This document shows positions 44,637-57,348 of a stretch of DNA of 61,496 nucleotides, one piece after another; within the stretch, counting starts at the first letter, position 1, and every line of letters begins with the position of its first letter. Position numbers and translations under genes: made by a program. The stretch lies in the NCBI GenBank assembly GCA_002359495.1, contig DENB01000106.1, forward strand, positions 2,146 to 63,641, read 5' to 3'. Below the pieces are notes generated by a model, which saw only the letters and a list, made by a program, of their open reading frames with translations, was not told the DNA's origin and ran no database searches. The DNA is from Enterobacteriaceae bacterium UBA2655. GTDB taxonomy: Bacteria > Pseudomonadota > Gammaproteobacteria > Enterobacterales > Enterobacteriaceae.

Positions 44637-45827
44637 ATGGCAACGAAGAAAATTGATACCGCTCTGGTCAATGCAGGGCGCAGCAAACGTTATACGCAAG
44701 GTTCGGTCAACAGCGTGATCCAGCGCGCCTCCTCGCTGGTGTTCGAGACGGTGGCGGATAAAAAACAGGCCGCCGCCGGACGGGCGAAAGGCGAGCTTTT
44801 TTATGGCCGCCGCGGCACGCTGACCCATTTCGCGTTGCAGGACGCGATGACCGAACTGGAAAACGGCGCGGGCTGCGCGCTTTATCCCTGCGGCGCCGCT
44901 GCGGTTTCTAATGCGATTCTCGCCTTTGTCGAGGCGGGGGATCATCTGCTGGTGAGCGGCGCCGTCTATGAGCCGACGCAGGATTTTTGCAGCAAGATCC
45001 TCAGCAAACTGAATATCACTACCACGTATTTCGATCACTGCATCGGCAGCGAAATTGCCGAACTGGTGCGGCCCAACACGCGCGTGGTGTTCCTGGAGTC
45101 TCCCGCCTCGATCACCATGGAAGTACAGGATGTGTCGGCGATCGTCAAAGCGGTGCGCGCCAAAGCCCCGGATGCGGTGATCATGATCGACAATACCTGG
45201 GCGGCGGGCGTGCTGTTCAACGCGCTGGATCACGGCGTGGATATCTCGATTCAGGCGGGCACCAAGTACCTGATCGGTCACAGCGACGCGATGATCGGCA
45301 CCGCGGTGGCCAATGCCCGCTGCTGGGATCAGCTGCGCGAAAACTCCTATCTGATGGGCCAGATGGTGGACGCCGATACGGCTTATATGGCGAGCCGCGG
45401 CCTGCGCACCTTGGGCGTGCGCCTGCGCCAGCATGAAGAGAGCGGACTGCAGGTGGCGGAGTGGCTGGCGCAGCAGCCTGCCGTGGCGCGCGTCAACCAT
45501 CCGGCGCTGGCGCAGTGCAAAGGCCACGCATTCTGGCGTCGTGATTTTTCCGGCAGCAGCGGCCTCTTTTCCTTTGTTTTAAAAGAGAAGCTCAACCCGC
45601 AACAGCTGGCGAATTATCTCGATCGCTTCCATCATTTCAGCATGGCCTATTCATGGGGCGGCTACGAATCCCTGATTCTCGCCAACCAGCCGGAAGAGCT
45701 GGCGGCGATTCGCCCGGCAGGCGGCGTCGATTTCGACGGCACGCTGGTGCGCCTGCATATCGGATTGGAACATGTCGACGATCTGATCGCCGATCTTGCT
45801 GCCGGATTCGATCGCCTGGCGCAATAA
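44637..45827 (+). CDS. metC: Cystathionine beta-lyase
   Basis: 396 residues, PLP enzyme of the Cys/Met metabolism family; cleaves cystathionine to homocysteine, pyruvate and ammonia. Signatures: '[20 protein letters not shown]', '[12 protein letters not shown]' and the PLP lysine in '[16 protein letters not shown]'. ATG 44637 gives the E. coli-like N-terminus '[16 protein letters not shown]'; the frame is open 12 codons earlier but not homologous. It is followed by yghB as in E. coli. Confidence 0.97.
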   Translation: MATKKIDTALVNAGRSKRYTQGSVNSVIQRASSLVFETVADKKQAAAGRAKGELFYGRRGTLTHFALQDAMTELENGAGCALYPCGAAAVSNAILAFVEAGDHLLVSGAVYEPTQDFCSKILSKLNITTTYFDHCIGSEIAELVRPNTRVVFLESPASITMEVQDVSAIVKAVRAKAPDAVIMIDNTWAAGVLFNALDHGVDISIQAGTKYLIGHSDAMIGTAVANARCWDQLRENSYLMGQMVDADTAYMASRGLRTLGVRLRQHEESGLQVAEWLAQQPAVARVNHPALAQCKGHAFWRRDFSGSSGLFSFVLKEKLNPQQLANYLDRFHHFSMAYSWGGYESLILANQPEELAAIRPAGGVDFDGTLVRLHIGLEHVDDLIADLAAGFDRLAQ

Positions 45828-45930
45828 AGTTAAACAAAACCTCAACCATGCGGCCGGCGCGCAAGTCGACATTCTTGCGCTGCCGCGTTAGCCGCTAAAA
45901 TAGAAGCCTTGTAACTCGATGGGATAACCG

Positions 45931-46593
45931 ATGGCTGTTTTACATGAGATTGTCCAGGCGCTCTGGCATCAGGATTTCGCCGCGCTGGCCAATCCGGACG
46001 TGGTATGGATCGTGTACGGCATCATGTTCCTGACGCTGTTTCTGGAAAACGGCCTGCTGCCCGCCTCTTTCCTGCCGGGCGACAGCCTGCTGCTGCTGGC
46101 GGGCGCGATGGTGGCGAAAGGGGTGATGGATTTCGTCCCGACGATGTTGATTCTGACCGCCGCCGCCAGCCTCGGCTGCTGGCTGAGCTATCTCCAGGGA
46201 CGTTGGCTGGGGAACACCAAATTGGTGAAGAGCTGGCTGCTGCATCTGCCGGCGCAATATCATCAGCGCGCCTGGCACCTGTTCAATCGCCACGGCTTGA
46301 TGGCGCTGCTGGTGGGGCGCTTTCTCGCCTTTGTCCGCACCCTGCTGCCGACCATGGCCGGCATCTCCGGCCTGCAGAACGGTCGCTTTCAATTCTTCAA
46401 CTGGCTGAGCGGCCTGCTGTGGGTCAGCATCGTGGTCGCCTTTGGCTACGGCATCAGCCAGGTGCCCTTTATCAAGCGCCACGAAGATCAGGTGATGGCG
46501 ATTTTGATGATCCTGCCGGTGGCGCTGCTGTTTCTGGGTCTGGCGGGCAGCATTATCGTTATCTGGAAGAAAAGACGGCAAAAACAGGCCTGA
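45931..46593 (+). CDS. yghB: DedA-family membrane protein YghB
   Basis: 220 residues, four to six membrane helices. DedA motifs are clear: '[20 protein letters not shown]' and '[18 protein letters not shown]'. With its paralogue YqjA it supports membrane potential, cell division and drug tolerance in E. coli; DedA proteins are thought to flip phospholipids or undecaprenyl phosphate. It lies between metC and yqhC as in E. coli. Confidence 0.95.
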   Translation: MAVLHEIVQALWHQDFAALANPDVVWIVYGIMFLTLFLENGLLPASFLPGDSLLLLAGAMVAKGVMDFVPTMLILTAAASLGCWLSYLQGRWLGNTKLVKSWLLHLPAQYHQRAWHLFNRHGLMALLVGRFLAFVRTLLPTMAGISGLQNGRFQFFNWLSGLLWVSIVVAFGYGISQVPFIKRHEDQVMAILMILPVALLFLGLAGSIIVIWKKRRQKQA

Positions 46594-46602
46594 CGCCGCG
46601 CG

Positions 46603-47520
46603 TCAGGCCGGCGGTTCCATCACCGTCTGGCGCACGCGGCTCATCTCCTCGCCCGGCGTCACGCCGAAATAACGTTTGAACTCGCGCGAAAACTGCGAGG
46701 CGCTCTCATAGCCGACACGCACCGCCGCCGCGCCCGCCTTCATGCCGTCGTGCAGCATCAAAAGCCGCGCTTGATGCAGACGGTAGCGCTTCAGATACTG
46801 TAACGGCGAAGTCTGCGTCACCGCCTTGAAGTTATGATGAAATGCCGAGACGCTCATATTCACTTCCGCCGCCAGCGCATCGACGCTGAGGTTATCCGCG
46901 TAGTGGTTTTCAATGCGCCGCAGCGCGCGGGCGATCTGGCTGAACTGCGTCTGACGGCTCACCAGCGACAGCAGCGCGCCGCCGCAGGGTCCGGTTAATA
47001 CGTAGTAAATAATTTCACGCACGATATGCGGTCCCAGCACCCGCGCGCCGCGCGGCTGGCTCATCACGTCGAGCAGGCGTTCGGCGGCGCAGAGCATCTC
47101 TTCGCTCAGGTAAGCGGAGTGAATGCCGGAGGTTTGCGGCTGAGGCTGAAACGTGTCGTCGTCGCCGATATCCATCAGCAGATCCTGCAGGCGCGCGGCG
47201 TCCACGCTCAGGCAGATCCCCGCCAGCGGCTGTTCCGGCGTCGCCCAGGTTTCGCACTCGACCGGCAACGGCACGGTGAGCATGAGGTATTTGGTGGCGT
47301 CATAATGAAACACCGTGCTGCCGAGATAGCCGGTTTTACGTCCCTGGAACAGAATCACGATGCCCGGCTGATACATGATCGGCGTACGCGGCATATGCTG
47401 GCTGGCGTAGATCAGCGAAACGTTATCCACCGCGCACAGCGTGTCGCGCCGGGTGGTCATTAACCCGACCACCTGGTGCGCCAGGCGGCGGCAAAGGGCG
47501 TCATGGGGCATAAGCATCAT
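46603..47520 (-). CDS. yqhC: AraC-family regulator YqhC
   Basis: 305 residues. An AraC-type N-terminal cupin-like domain (about 15-180, '[18 protein letters not shown]') and a double helix-turn-helix (about 205-300, '[20 protein letters not shown]', '[17 protein letters not shown]'). In E. coli YqhC activates yqhD and dkgA when aldehydes such as glyoxal or furfural appear. It is divergent from dkgA here; yqhD itself is missing from the interval. ATG 47520 and ATG 47517 are both possible starts. Confidence 0.92.
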   Translation of the reverse strand: MMLMPHDALCRRLAHQVVGLMTTRRDTLCAVDNVSLIYASQHMPRTPIMYQPGIVILFQGRKTGYLGSTVFHYDATKYLMLTVPLPVECETWATPEQPLAGICLSVDAARLQDLLMDIGDDDTFQPQPQTSGIHSAYLSEEMLCAAERLLDVMSQPRGARVLGPHIVREIIYYVLTGPCGGALLSLVSRQTQFSQIARALRRIENHYADNLSVDALAAEVNMSVSAFHHNFKAVTQTSPLQYLKRYRLHQARLLMLHDGMKAGAAAVRVGYESASQFSREFKRYFGVTPGEEMSRVRQTVMEPPA

Positions 47521-47719
47521 CTCAAGAAAACCGGAGAGACTATTGTGCCGCCATGCTCGCTTAATCTCTACTCATCTGGAGAAACAGGCAAGAATTACAC
47601 AGGATCAAGCAGAGCGGAAGTCCGCATCTGCGGCTACATTTACATCAGCGAAAAGCGTGTTTCCCGGATTTAAACACCAACGACTTATCAGTCGGTTCAA
47701 TGCAAATTAAGGAGCAACC

Positions 47720-48544
47720 ATGGCGGACCAACCAATTATTAAACTGCGTGACGGCAACATGATGCCGCAGCTGGGATTAGGCGTATGGCAGGCCAGCATG
47801 GACGACGCGCGTAAGGCGGTGCTCAAGGCGCTGGAGGTGGGCTACCGCTCCATCGATACCGCAGCCGCCTATAAAAACGAAGAGGCGATTGGCCAGGCGC
47901 TGCAGGAGACCGACGTGCCGCGCGACGAGATTTTCGTCACCACCAAACTGTGGAACGACGATCAGCAAAACTGGCAACAGGCGCTGGAAACCAGCCTGGA
48001 AAAACTGAAGCTGGACCAGGTCGATCTCTACCTGATGCACTGGCCTTGCCCGGCGAAAGATCAGTATGTCGAGGCCTGGAAAGGGATGATTGAGCTGCAA
48101 AAGCAGGGGCTGACGAAGAGCATCGGCGTCTGTAATTTTCATGAAAACCATCTGAAGCGTCTGATGGATGAAACGGGCGTGGCGCCGGTGGTTAACCAGA
48201 TCGAACTGCATCCGATGCTGCAACAGCGCACGCTGCACGCCTGGAATGCGATGCATCAGATTCAGACCGAATCCTGGAGTCCACTGGCGCAGGGCGGCAA
48301 AGGCGTGTTCGATCAGGCAATTATCAAAGATCTGGCGAAAAAATATGGCAAGACGCCGGCGCAAGTGGTGATTCGCTGGCATCTGGACAGCGGCCTGGTG
48401 GTGATCCCGAAATCGGTCACCCCGTCGCGTATCGAAGAGAACTTCGCCGTGTTCGATTTCCGTCTGGAGAAGAGCGAAATCAGCGAGATCGCCAAACTGG
48501 ATCAGGGCAACCGCCTGGGTCCCGATCCGGAAGAGTTTAACTGA
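47720..48544 (+). CDS. dkgA: 2,5-diketo-D-gluconate reductase A / methylglyoxal reductase
   Basis: 274 residues, aldo-keto reductase. The catalytic tetrad is seen in 'SIDTAAAYKNE' (Asp, Tyr), 'VTTKLW' (Lys) and 'LMHWP' (His); the NADPH site in 'VIPKSVTPSRI'. It reduces 2,5-diketogluconate to 2-keto-L-gulonate and detoxifies methylglyoxal. ATG 47720 follows AAGGAG. It is divergent from its likely activator yqhC across 199 bases. Confidence 0.96.
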   Translation: MADQPIIKLRDGNMMPQLGLGVWQASMDDARKAVLKALEVGYRSIDTAAAYKNEEAIGQALQETDVPRDEIFVTTKLWNDDQQNWQQALETSLEKLKLDQVDLYLMHWPCPAKDQYVEAWKGMIELQKQGLTKSIGVCNFHENHLKRLMDETGVAPVVNQIELHPMLQQRTLHAWNAMHQIQTESWSPLAQGGKGVFDQAIIKDLAKKYGKTPAQVVIRWHLDSGLVVIPKSVTPSRIEENFAVFDFRLEKSEISEIAKLDQGNRLGPDPEEFN

Positions 48545-48552
48545 TAAAGTCC

Positions 48553-48574
48553 GCTGCTCCCTTGCCGGGAGCAG
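48553..48574. terminator. Hairpin between convergent dkgA and ftsP
   Basis: GCTGCTCCC-TTGCC-GGGAGCAGC, a perfect 9-bp stem eight bases after the dkgA stop. Only a short T-rich tail follows, so it may be a modest two-way terminator. Confidence 0.6.
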
Positions 48575-48598
48575 CATTTATGCAAGCCCCGCCCGTTT

Positions 48599-50026
48599 TT
48601 ACCCTGCCGACTGCACCAGCAGCTGTCCCGCCGAGCCACGATCGGCCATCTCCAGGCTCTGGCTGTAGTAGACAAAGGGGAAGTGCTCGGAAGAGCCTTG
48701 CGGAAAGCTGACTAACAGCTCCACGTCGCCGTCGATCCAAGCGGTATCTTTCCAGCCGCGATCTTCGCCCATCGGCTGCGCACCGTTGACGCTTTTAATC
48801 AGAAACATCACGCCCTGAATATGCAGCGCTTGAGGACGATCGGCATGAATGATCCAGCGCTCAAAGGTGCCCTGCTGCGCCACGGTATCGATGCGGTTCA
48901 TATCCCAGAGCGCGCCGTTGATGCCCGGCAGATTGTCGCCCAAGCGAAACTCGCGCGTGCGCACCGCGACGCCGTCGAGGATCTGATCCGCCAGCAGGCG
49001 CATCGGCAGGTTATCGGTCACCAGCGGCAGCAGCCCGGTAGGACGCAGCGTCAGAATCAGGGTCGAAGTCAGGATAGAGGAAGGCTGAAACAGGCCGCGC
49101 AGACGATCCATAATGCCCGCCGCCGTGCCGGCGGTAATCGAGACTTCATCCCCCTGCGACATGTCGATCAGCACTTCGCGCCGCTCGCCCGGCGCCAGCG
49201 AGAGCTGCTGCACCGCCACCGGCGCGGGCAAAAAACCCTGATCGCTGGCGATGACGGTGAATGGCCGGTTGTCGCTCATGCTCAGCTGGTAGCGACGCGC
49301 GTTAGAGGCGTTCAGCAGGCGCAGGCGCACCCAGCCGCGGGAGACATCGACGTAAGGATTTCTGACGCCGTTCACCAGCAGCACGTCGCCGAGAAAACCG
49401 CCCTCTTGCGGCGGGTCGTACACCGGCGTGGCGAAGTTATCGAGCCGTTTGTCCTGAATAATCAGCGGGAAATCGTCGACGCCGTAGTGGGAAGGCAACG
49501 GCAGCGATTTGCTAACCTCGTCCTCCACCAGCCAGAGACCGGCCAGCCCGTTATAGACGTGCGGCGCCATACGGTTCGGCGTATCGGCGTGATACCAGCA
49601 GGTCGAGGCGCCCTGACGAATCGGCAGCACCGGCGCCCAGTCGGCGCCGGCGGACATCATGCGCGGCGCGCCGCCCATCAGCGCGCCCGGCACCTGCAGG
49701 CCGCTGACGGTCATCGCCACCGGCTCGGTAAGACGATTGGTGTAGATCAGCTTGACGTCGTCGCCGCTGTAAACGCGTACCGTAGGCCCCAGATAAAGGC
49801 CGTTGATGCCCCAGACCAGCACCTTATTGTTGTCGCCGTTGAATGACCAGTGGCTGCGCTGAAGCGTGAGAAACAGAGGCTGGCCGCGGCGGGATTCCAG
49901 CAGCGGCGGTACGGGCAGAGGAACATCGCCGCCGCCTTCCGCCGCGCGAGCTGTGGAAGGCGCGATACCGGCGCTGAGCGCCATACCGGCTGAAAGCTGG
50001 ATAAACTGACGTCTGCTGAAAGACAT
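48599..50026 (-). CDS. ftsP: Cell division protein FtsP (SufI)
   Basis: 475 residues: a twin-arginine signal ('SFSRRQFIQLSAGMALSAG') and three cupredoxin-like domains resembling a multicopper oxidase, but without the usual run of copper-binding His residues. FtsP is exported by Tat and stabilises the divisome under stress. It lies 117 bases before plsC... read in the transcribed direction it follows plsC, as in E. coli. ATG 50026 begins at the Tat signal. Confidence 0.95.
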   Translation of the reverse strand: MSFSRRQFIQLSAGMALSAGIAPSTARAAEGGGDVPLPVPPLLESRRGQPLFLTLQRSHWSFNGDNNKVLVWGINGLYLGPTVRVYSGDDVKLIYTNRLTEPVAMTVSGLQVPGALMGGAPRMMSAGADWAPVLPIRQGASTCWYHADTPNRMAPHVYNGLAGLWLVEDEVSKSLPLPSHYGVDDFPLIIQDKRLDNFATPVYDPPQEGGFLGDVLLVNGVRNPYVDVSRGWVRLRLLNASNARRYQLSMSDNRPFTVIASDQGFLPAPVAVQQLSLAPGERREVLIDMSQGDEVSITAGTAAGIMDRLRGLFQPSSILTSTLILTLRPTGLLPLVTDNLPMRLLADQILDGVAVRTREFRLGDNLPGINGALWDMNRIDTVAQQGTFERWIIHADRPQALHIQGVMFLIKSVNGAQPMGEDRGWKDTAWIDGDVELLVSFPQGSSEHFPFVYYSQSLEMADRGSAGQLLVQSAG

Positions 50027-50143
50027 AAAACTTCTGACCTTATGAGCATGGCGCGCGAACGCCGTCCATTTTTATTCTGTTATGCAAGTGCTGTGTGCGG
50101 GGCGTGTCGCGGACGCGCACGCCCCTGGTGTGGTAAAGGCCGG

Positions 50144-50881
50144 TCAGATTTTCCCGTTTTTCTCGCGCTCGGCGACTTCAGCGTTAAGCTCTTCCAGCTT
50201 GGCCGACATCAATTCGCGGCAGTGGGTCGCCAGCTTGCGCACCGAGGCGTTTTCAAACTCCTTGATGTCTACCGGCGGCAGCATCTCCACGATCACCAGA
50301 CCGTTTTTCAGACGGTTGAGTTTGATCTTGTCGTGCGTGTTGGAGACCACCACCGGGATGATCGGCACGCCCGCCGCCACCGCCGCGTGAAAGGCGCCGG
50401 TTTTAAACGGCAGCAGACCGCGTCCGCGGCTGCGCGTGCCTTCCGGGAACATCCAGAAAGAGATCTTCTTCTTTTTGAACTGCTCCACTACGTCGCCGAT
50501 GGTGCCGTGCGCCTTGGCGCGGTTGTCGCGGTCGATCAACAGGTTGCCGGTCAGCCAGTAAAGCGGGCCGAAAAACGGGATCCAGAGCAGGCTCTTTTTC
50601 CCCACCGTTACCGTCGGCGGCTGAACGATTTTCGCCGCGGTGACCATGTCGTAATTGTTTTGGTGGTTAGCAATATAGATGGCATTGCCATAATTTTCCG
50701 CCCCTGCCGGCTTACGCAGCTCGACTTTAACGCCGAACACGCCCGACATGCTGCCGAAAAGATGGCCGAACGTGGCGACGTGGCGCGGATTGCGCGGCGA
50801 AAACAGACACCAGATCGACCCAAACACGCAGACCAAAAGCGAAAAGATAATAATGTAGATAGTACGCAAAATTAATAACAT
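50144..50881 (-). CDS. plsC: 1-acyl-sn-glycerol-3-phosphate acyltransferase
   Basis: 245 residues: N-terminal membrane anchor ('TIYIIIFSLLVCVFGSIW') and the acyltransferase core with 'NHQNNYD' (H-x4-D) and 'FPEGTRS'. It adds the second acyl chain to make phosphatidic acid for all phospholipids. It lies 47 bases after parC and is probably co-transcribed with parC and ftsP. Confidence 0.97.
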   Translation of the reverse strand: MLLILRTIYIIIFSLLVCVFGSIWCLFSPRNPRHVATFGHLFGSMSGVFGVKVELRKPAGAENYGNAIYIANHQNNYDMVTAAKIVQPPTVTVGKKSLLWIPFFGPLYWLTGNLLIDRDNRAKAHGTIGDVVEQFKKKKISFWMFPEGTRSRGRGLLPFKTGAFHAAVAAGVPIIPVVVSNTHDKIKLNRLKNGLVIVEMLPPVDIKEFENASVRKLATHCRELMSAKLEELNAEVAEREKNGKI

Positions 50882-50928
50882 AACGTCCTCTTTGTGGCAT
50901 CGCCTGACCAGTTAGCGTACAGGTGTGT

Positions 50929-53202
50929 TTATTCTTCGCTGGTCATCGCTGACGGGCGGGCTGGCGCATCCAGCTCAACGCGATCGATACGCTGCAGGCC
51001 GCGCGGCAACAGCGTGCCGCGACGTCCGCGTTCGGCGCGGAATTTCTGCAGATCTTCGCTGCGCAGCGTCATTTTGCGTTTGCCGACGTGAAGCGTGACG
51101 GCGCTGCCCGGCGGCAGGATCAGCAGCCACGCCAGCTTGTCCTGGCCCGCCGCCGCTTCCGCTGACGGAATTGAGACGATTTTATTGCCTTTGCCTTTCG
51201 ACATCTGCGGCAGGTCGCCCACCGGGAACATCAGCATACGTCCGGCGGCGGTGATCGCCAGCAGCATGTCATCTTCATGATGCACCGCCATCGGCGTCAT
51301 CACGCGAGCATTATCCGGCAGGGTCAGCAGCGCTTTACCGGCGCGGTTGCGCGAGATGAGATCGTTGAAGGTGCAGATAAAGCCGTAGCCGGCGTCGGAC
51401 GCCATCAGCAGCTTCTGCTCCTCCGCCTCCATCAGCACCTGCTCCACTGTCGCGCCTGGCGGCGGCGTCAGCTTGCCGGTCAGCGGCTCGCCCTGACCGC
51501 GCGCCGACGGCAGCGAGGTGGGATCCAGGGTATAGCTGCGGCCGGTGGAGTCGATAAAGGCCACCGGCTGGTTGCTCTTGCCGCGCGCCGACGCCCGATA
51601 GCTGTCGCCCGCTTTGTAGCTCAGACCGGCGGGATCGATATCATGGCCTTTGGCGCTGCGCACCCAGCCCATCTGCGAAAGCACGATAGTGACCGGCTCG
51701 GACGGCACCAGTTCGTTCTCGCTCAGCGCCTTCGCCTCGTCGCGCTCGTGCAGCGGCGAGCGGCGAGCGTCGCCGTAGGCGTTGCTGTCCGCCTGCAGCT
51801 CTTTCTTCAGCAGAGTGTTCATTTTGCGCTCGGAGGCGAGAATCGCCTGAATCTGGTCGCGCTCTTTCTCCAGCTCGTTCTGCTCGCCGCGAATCTTCTG
51901 CTCTTCCAGTTTGGCGAGGTGGCGCAGCTTCAGCTCAAGGATCGCTTCCGCCTGGGTTTCGCTGATCTCAAAGCGCGACATCAGTACCGGCTTCGGCTCA
52001 TCTTCGCTGCGGATGATATGGATCACTTCATCGATGTTCAGAAAAGCGATCAGCAGACCCTGCAAAATATGCAGGCGGCGCAGCACTTTCTCGAGGCGAT
52101 AGTTAAGGCGGCGGCGCACGGTGTCGCGGCGGTACGACAGCCATTCGGTGAGGATTTCCAGCAGGTTTTTCACCGCCGGACGGTTATCCAGCCCGATCAT
52201 GTTCAGGTTAACGCGGTAGCTCTTTTCCAGGTCGGTAGTGGCGAACAGATGGTTCATCACCTGATCGAGATCGACGCGGTTAGAGCGCGGCACGATCACC
52301 AGCCGCGTAGGGTTTTCGTGATCCGATTCGTCGCGCAGATCTTCCACCATCGGCAGCTTTTTATTGCGCATCTGCGCGGCTATCTGCTCCAGCACGCGCG
52401 CGCCGGAGACCTGATGCGGCAGCGCGGTGATCACCGCCTCGCCGTCCTCTTTTTTCCAGACCGCGCGCTGACGGATCGATCCGCGCCCGTTCTGGTAGAT
52501 TTTGCGGATCTCCTCGCGCGGCGTGATGATCTCCGCTTCGGTAGGAAAATCGGGACCCTGGACAATATCCAGCAGCATCTCCAGCGTGGTTTTCGGGTTG
52601 TCGATCAATGTCATCGCCGCCTGCGCCACTTCACGCAGGTTATGCGGCGGAATATCGGTCGCCATGCCTACCGCGATGCCGGTGGTGCCGTTCAGCAAAA
52701 TATTCGGCAGGCGCGCAGGCAGCATCTTCGGCTCCTGCAGGGTGCCGTCGAAGTTAGGGATAAAATCGACCGTGCCCTGGCCTAGTTCGCTGAGCAGCAC
52801 TTCGGCATATTTCGACAGACGCGATTCGGTATAACGCATCGCGGCGAACGATTTCGGATCGTCCGGGGCACCCCAGTTGCCTTGCCCGTCGACCAGCGGG
52901 TAGCGATAGGAGAACGGCTGCGCCATCAGCACCATCGCTTCATAGCAGGCGCTGTCGCCGTGCGGATGGTATTTACCCAGCACGTCGCCGACGGTACGCG
53001 CCGACTTTTTAAATTTTGCGCTGGCGCTCAGCCCCAGCTCGGACATGGCGTAAACGATACGGCGCTGTACCGGCTTCAGGCCGTCGCCGATATAGGGCAG
53101 TGCCCTGTCCATGATCACGTACATCGAGTAGTTCAGGTACGCGTTCTCAGTAAATTTGTGCAGGGCGAGACGCTCTGCACCATCCTGCGTCAATTCACTC
53201 AT
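50929..53202 (-). CDS. parC: DNA topoisomerase IV subunit A
   Basis: 757 residues, near the 752 of E. coli. A winged-helix/tower cleavage domain with the active Tyr in '[14 protein letters not shown]' and a C-terminal beta-pinwheel. The quinolone-determining stretch reads '[13 protein letters not shown]', keeping Ser80 and Glu84, so no classical resistance change is seen. With ParE it unlinks daughter chromosomes. ATG 53202 is preceded by AGGAAG; 14 further codons upstream are open but not homologous. Gap 53203-53477 (275 bases) holds the back-to-back starts of parC and mdaB and no other gene. Confidence 0.97.
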   Translation of the reverse strand: MSELTQDGAERLALHKFTENAYLNYSMYVIMDRALPYIGDGLKPVQRRIVYAMSELGLSASAKFKKSARTVGDVLGKYHPHGDSACYEAMVLMAQPFSYRYPLVDGQGNWGAPDDPKSFAAMRYTESRLSKYAEVLLSELGQGTVDFIPNFDGTLQEPKMLPARLPNILLNGTTGIAVGMATDIPPHNLREVAQAAMTLIDNPKTTLEMLLDIVQGPDFPTEAEIITPREEIRKIYQNGRGSIRQRAVWKKEDGEAVITALPHQVSGARVLEQIAAQMRNKKLPMVEDLRDESDHENPTRLVIVPRSNRVDLDQVMNHLFATTDLEKSYRVNLNMIGLDNRPAVKNLLEILTEWLSYRRDTVRRRLNYRLEKVLRRLHILQGLLIAFLNIDEVIHIIRSEDEPKPVLMSRFEISETQAEAILELKLRHLAKLEEQKIRGEQNELEKERDQIQAILASERKMNTLLKKELQADSNAYGDARRSPLHERDEAKALSENELVPSEPVTIVLSQMGWVRSAKGHDIDPAGLSYKAGDSYRASARGKSNQPVAFIDSTGRSYTLDPTSLPSARGQGEPLTGKLTPPPGATVEQVLMEAEEQKLLMASDAGYGFICTFNDLISRNRAGKALLTLPDNARVMTPMAVHHEDDMLLAITAAGRMLMFPVGDLPQMSKGKGNKIVSIPSAEAAAGQDKLAWLLILPPGSAVTLHVGKRKMTLRSEDLQKFRAERGRRGTLLPRGLQRIDRVELDAPARPSAMTSEE

Positions 53203-53477
53203 TAAGCTTACTTCCTCACATCGTGGCCCGCCGCGGCGGACCACCGGCGATCATTTGGCGAGGATAGTACCTTATTCGCCGCGGTTAGTCACAGGGGAGC
53301 CTGTCGTCAGACAAAGGGTGACGGCGATGCCGCGCCGTAATTTGATTTTCTCGATTTTATGGCAGCAAGTACGCGGTATTATTGCTCATCAGGCAAAAGT
53401 ATTGTGATCAAACGCGCATTTTTCCGCGTTCCGCTGTCAGGTAAACTGGCGCCATTATTTATAAAGGAGCTGAACTG

Positions 53478-54059
53478 ATGAGCAAAATTTTAATTATCGA
53501 CGGCGGCAAAACCTTTGCCCACTCCAAAGGCGAGCTGAACCATACCATGACCGAGGTTGCCGCGACCTGGCTGCGCGATCAGGGCCACGACGTGTCAGTG
53601 ACCGAAGTCGATAAAGGGTATGTCGTCGCCGATGAAGTGCAGAAATACCTCGACAGCGATGTCGTTATCTATCAGATGCCGGGCTGGTGGATGGGCGAAC
53701 CCTGGATCGTGAAAAAATATATCGATGAGGTGTTTACCGAAGGTCACGGCGCGCTCTATGCCAGCGATGGCCGCACCCGCGCCGACGCCAGCAAAAAATA
53801 TGGCTCGGGCGGTCTGATTCAGGGCAAAAAATATATGCTCTCGCTGACCTGGAACGCGCCGCTGGAAGCCTTTACCGACCCGGAACAGTTCTTTGAAGGC
53901 GTCGGCGTCGACGGACTTTATCTGCACTTCCATAAGGCGAACCAGTTCCTGGGCATGGAAGGATTGCCGACCTTTATCTGTAACGACGTGATTAAGCAGC
54001 CCGATATTCCGCGCGATATCGAGCGTTATCGGACTCATCTCAGCCAGATCTTTGCTTAA
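53478..54059 (+). CDS. mdaB: NADPH:quinone reductase MdaB
   Basis: 193 residues, flavodoxin-like fold binding FAD. 'LIIDGGKTFAHSKGELN', 'YQMPGWWMGEPWIVKKYID' and 'GKKYMLSLTWNAP' match E. coli MdaB closely. It reduces quinones by two electrons and protects against oxidative stress. AAGGAG precedes ATG 53478. ygiN follows in the same direction after 34 bases, as in E. coli. Confidence 0.96.
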   Translation: MSKILIIDGGKTFAHSKGELNHTMTEVAATWLRDQGHDVSVTEVDKGYVVADEVQKYLDSDVVIYQMPGWWMGEPWIVKKYIDEVFTEGHGALYASDGRTRADASKKYGSGGLIQGKKYMLSLTWNAPLEAFTDPEQFFEGVGVDGLYLHFHKANQFLGMEGLPTFICNDVIKQPDIPRDIERYRTHLSQIFA

Positions 54060-54093
54060 CTGTTAACACACCGGCAAAAATAAGGAGAAGGCT

Positions 54094-54411
54094 ATGCTGA
54101 CCGTGGTTGCAGAGATCTGTATCAAACCGGGCCGCCGCGATGCGGTGCTGGCGGAAATTCAGAAACTCATTCCCGTCGTGCTGCAGGAAGAGGGTTGCGG
54201 TCAGTACGACGCGCTGGTCGATCATCAGGCGCAGGTGCCGTGGAAACACAACTCGCCCGACTCCATTTTTATGCTGGAACAGTGGGAATCGCTGCGTCAT
54301 CTGGAGCAGCATCAGCAGATGCCGCATATGGAGGCGCACCGCGCCGCCATCAAAGACAACGTGGTGGATGTGAAAATCCTGGTGCTGGAGCCGACCCAAC
54401 GGCGCGCCTGA
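54094..54411 (+). CDS. ygiN: Quinol monooxygenase YgiN
   Basis: 105 residues, ABM-type ferredoxin-like fold that works as a dimer. 'PVVLQEEGCGQYDALVD' and 'IFMLEQWESLRHLEQH.Q.PHM' are family signatures. It oxidises quinols back to quinones and is thought to form a redox cycle with MdaB. AAGGAGAAGG precedes the ATG. Confidence 0.95.
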   Translation: MLTVVAEICIKPGRRDAVLAEIQKLIPVVLQEEGCGQYDALVDHQAQVPWKHNSPDSIFMLEQWESLRHLEQHQQMPHMEAHRAAIKDNVVDVKILVLEPTQRRA

Positions 54412-54413
54412 CG

Positions 54414-54440
54414 TTTTCCCCCGAACAGGGGGAAGCTTTT
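54414..54440 (+). terminator. Terminator after ygiN
   Basis: TTCCCCC (54416-54422), loop GAACA, GGGGGAA (54428-54434), then GCTTTT. It lies between ygiN and the convergent LysR gene. Confidence 0.75.
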
Positions 54441-54456
54441 CCGCCAGGCGCCAGGC

Positions 54457-55356
54457 TCAGAAAAGCTTCTGCTCCTCGATTTTTTCACGTAAAAAATCCA
54501 GAAAGCAGGTGATGCGCGCCGATAAGGTCGAATTGCTGTAGTAGACCGCGTGTACCGGCAGGCGGGCGTCGTGCGTTTCGCTTTTCAGCACCTGAACCAG
54601 CCTGCCGCCGACGACATCGTTATGGCTGTTAAAATCAGAGAGCCGCGCGATGCCCTGGCCCGCCAGCGCCAGCTGGCGGATCGTTTCGCCGCTGGAGGCG
54701 CCGATAGTGGGTTTTATCTGCAACATCTCGCCCTGTTTTCCCCAGACCGGCCAACGGTTGTGCACCTCAGAATTACTGAATCCGATCAGACGATGCTGCG
54801 CCAGAGCGGCCACGCTCTGCGGCTCGCCATATTTTTCCAGATAGGCCGGGCTGGCCAGCAGACGCAGCCGGCTATGACCGAGCATGCGCGCCCGGATAGT
54901 GGAGTCACGCAGTTCGCCGATGCGTATGGCGATATCGGTTTGCTGCTCCAGCAGATCAATCACGATGTCGTCGGTATTCAGCTCAAGCTGAACGAGGGGA
55001 TAGCGCGTGCTGAACTCCTCCACCAGCGGCACGATAACGTGCAGCATGAAGGGCGTGGCGGCATTGATGCGCAGACGACCGGACGGCGTTTCGCGACGAT
55101 GGGCGATTTGCTCCTCAGCCTGCTCAACCGAGGCGAGGATTTTGCGCGCGTGCGTCAGAAAAATCTGCCCCTCCTCCGTGAGCGCCAGGCGGCGCGTGGT
55201 GCGGTGCATCAGGGTGGTTTGCAGCTTACTTTCCAGCCGACTCAGCGCCCGGCTGATGCCGGAGCTGGTCTGATCGAGTTGTTCCGCCGCAGCGGTGATG
55301 GATCCCGTGTCCACCACCACCACCCAGGCGCGCAGTTCTTCAAGCGTAATTTTCAC
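54457..55356 (-). CDS. LysR-family transcriptional regulator
   Basis: 299 residues. N-terminal winged helix (about 1-65, 'GSITAAAEQLDQTSSGISRAL') and a C-terminal ligand-binding domain (about 90-295, 'DIAIRIGELRDSTIRARML'). It belongs to the branch that includes many aldehyde- and quinone-responsive regulators (DmlR/YafC-like), which would suit a role over the convergent mdaB-ygiN pair, but no binding site was identified and that link is inference. Not found at this place in E. coli. Confidence 0.88.
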   Translation of the reverse strand: MKITLEELRAWVVVVDTGSITAAAEQLDQTSSGISRALSRLESKLQTTLMHRTTRRLALTEEGQIFLTHARKILASVEQAEEQIAHRRETPSGRLRINAATPFMLHVIVPLVEEFSTRYPLVQLELNTDDIVIDLLEQQTDIAIRIGELRDSTIRARMLGHSRLRLLASPAYLEKYGEPQSVAALAQHRLIGFSNSEVHNRWPVWGKQGEMLQIKPTIGASSGETIRQLALAGQGIARLSDFNSHNDVVGGRLVQVLKSETHDARLPVHAVYYSNSTLSARITCFLDFLREKIEEQKLF

Positions 55357-55374
55357 CCGTCTCTTTTTCCTGCA

Positions 55375-55400
55375 ATGAAAAGGGACGCCGCGGCGTCCCT
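55375..55400 (-). terminator. Terminator after parE
   Basis: AGGGACGCC-GC-GGCGTCCCT is a 20-base perfect palindrome; on the minus strand it is followed by TTTT. It lies four bases after the parE stop. Confidence 0.8.
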
Positions 55401-55404
55401 GTTA

Positions 55405-57348
<1,944 letters not shown>

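Noticed and set aside
53327..53407. Possible 26-codon frame between parC and mdaB
   Set aside because: No ribosome site and no recognisable sequence; it lies in the control region of two divergent genes.
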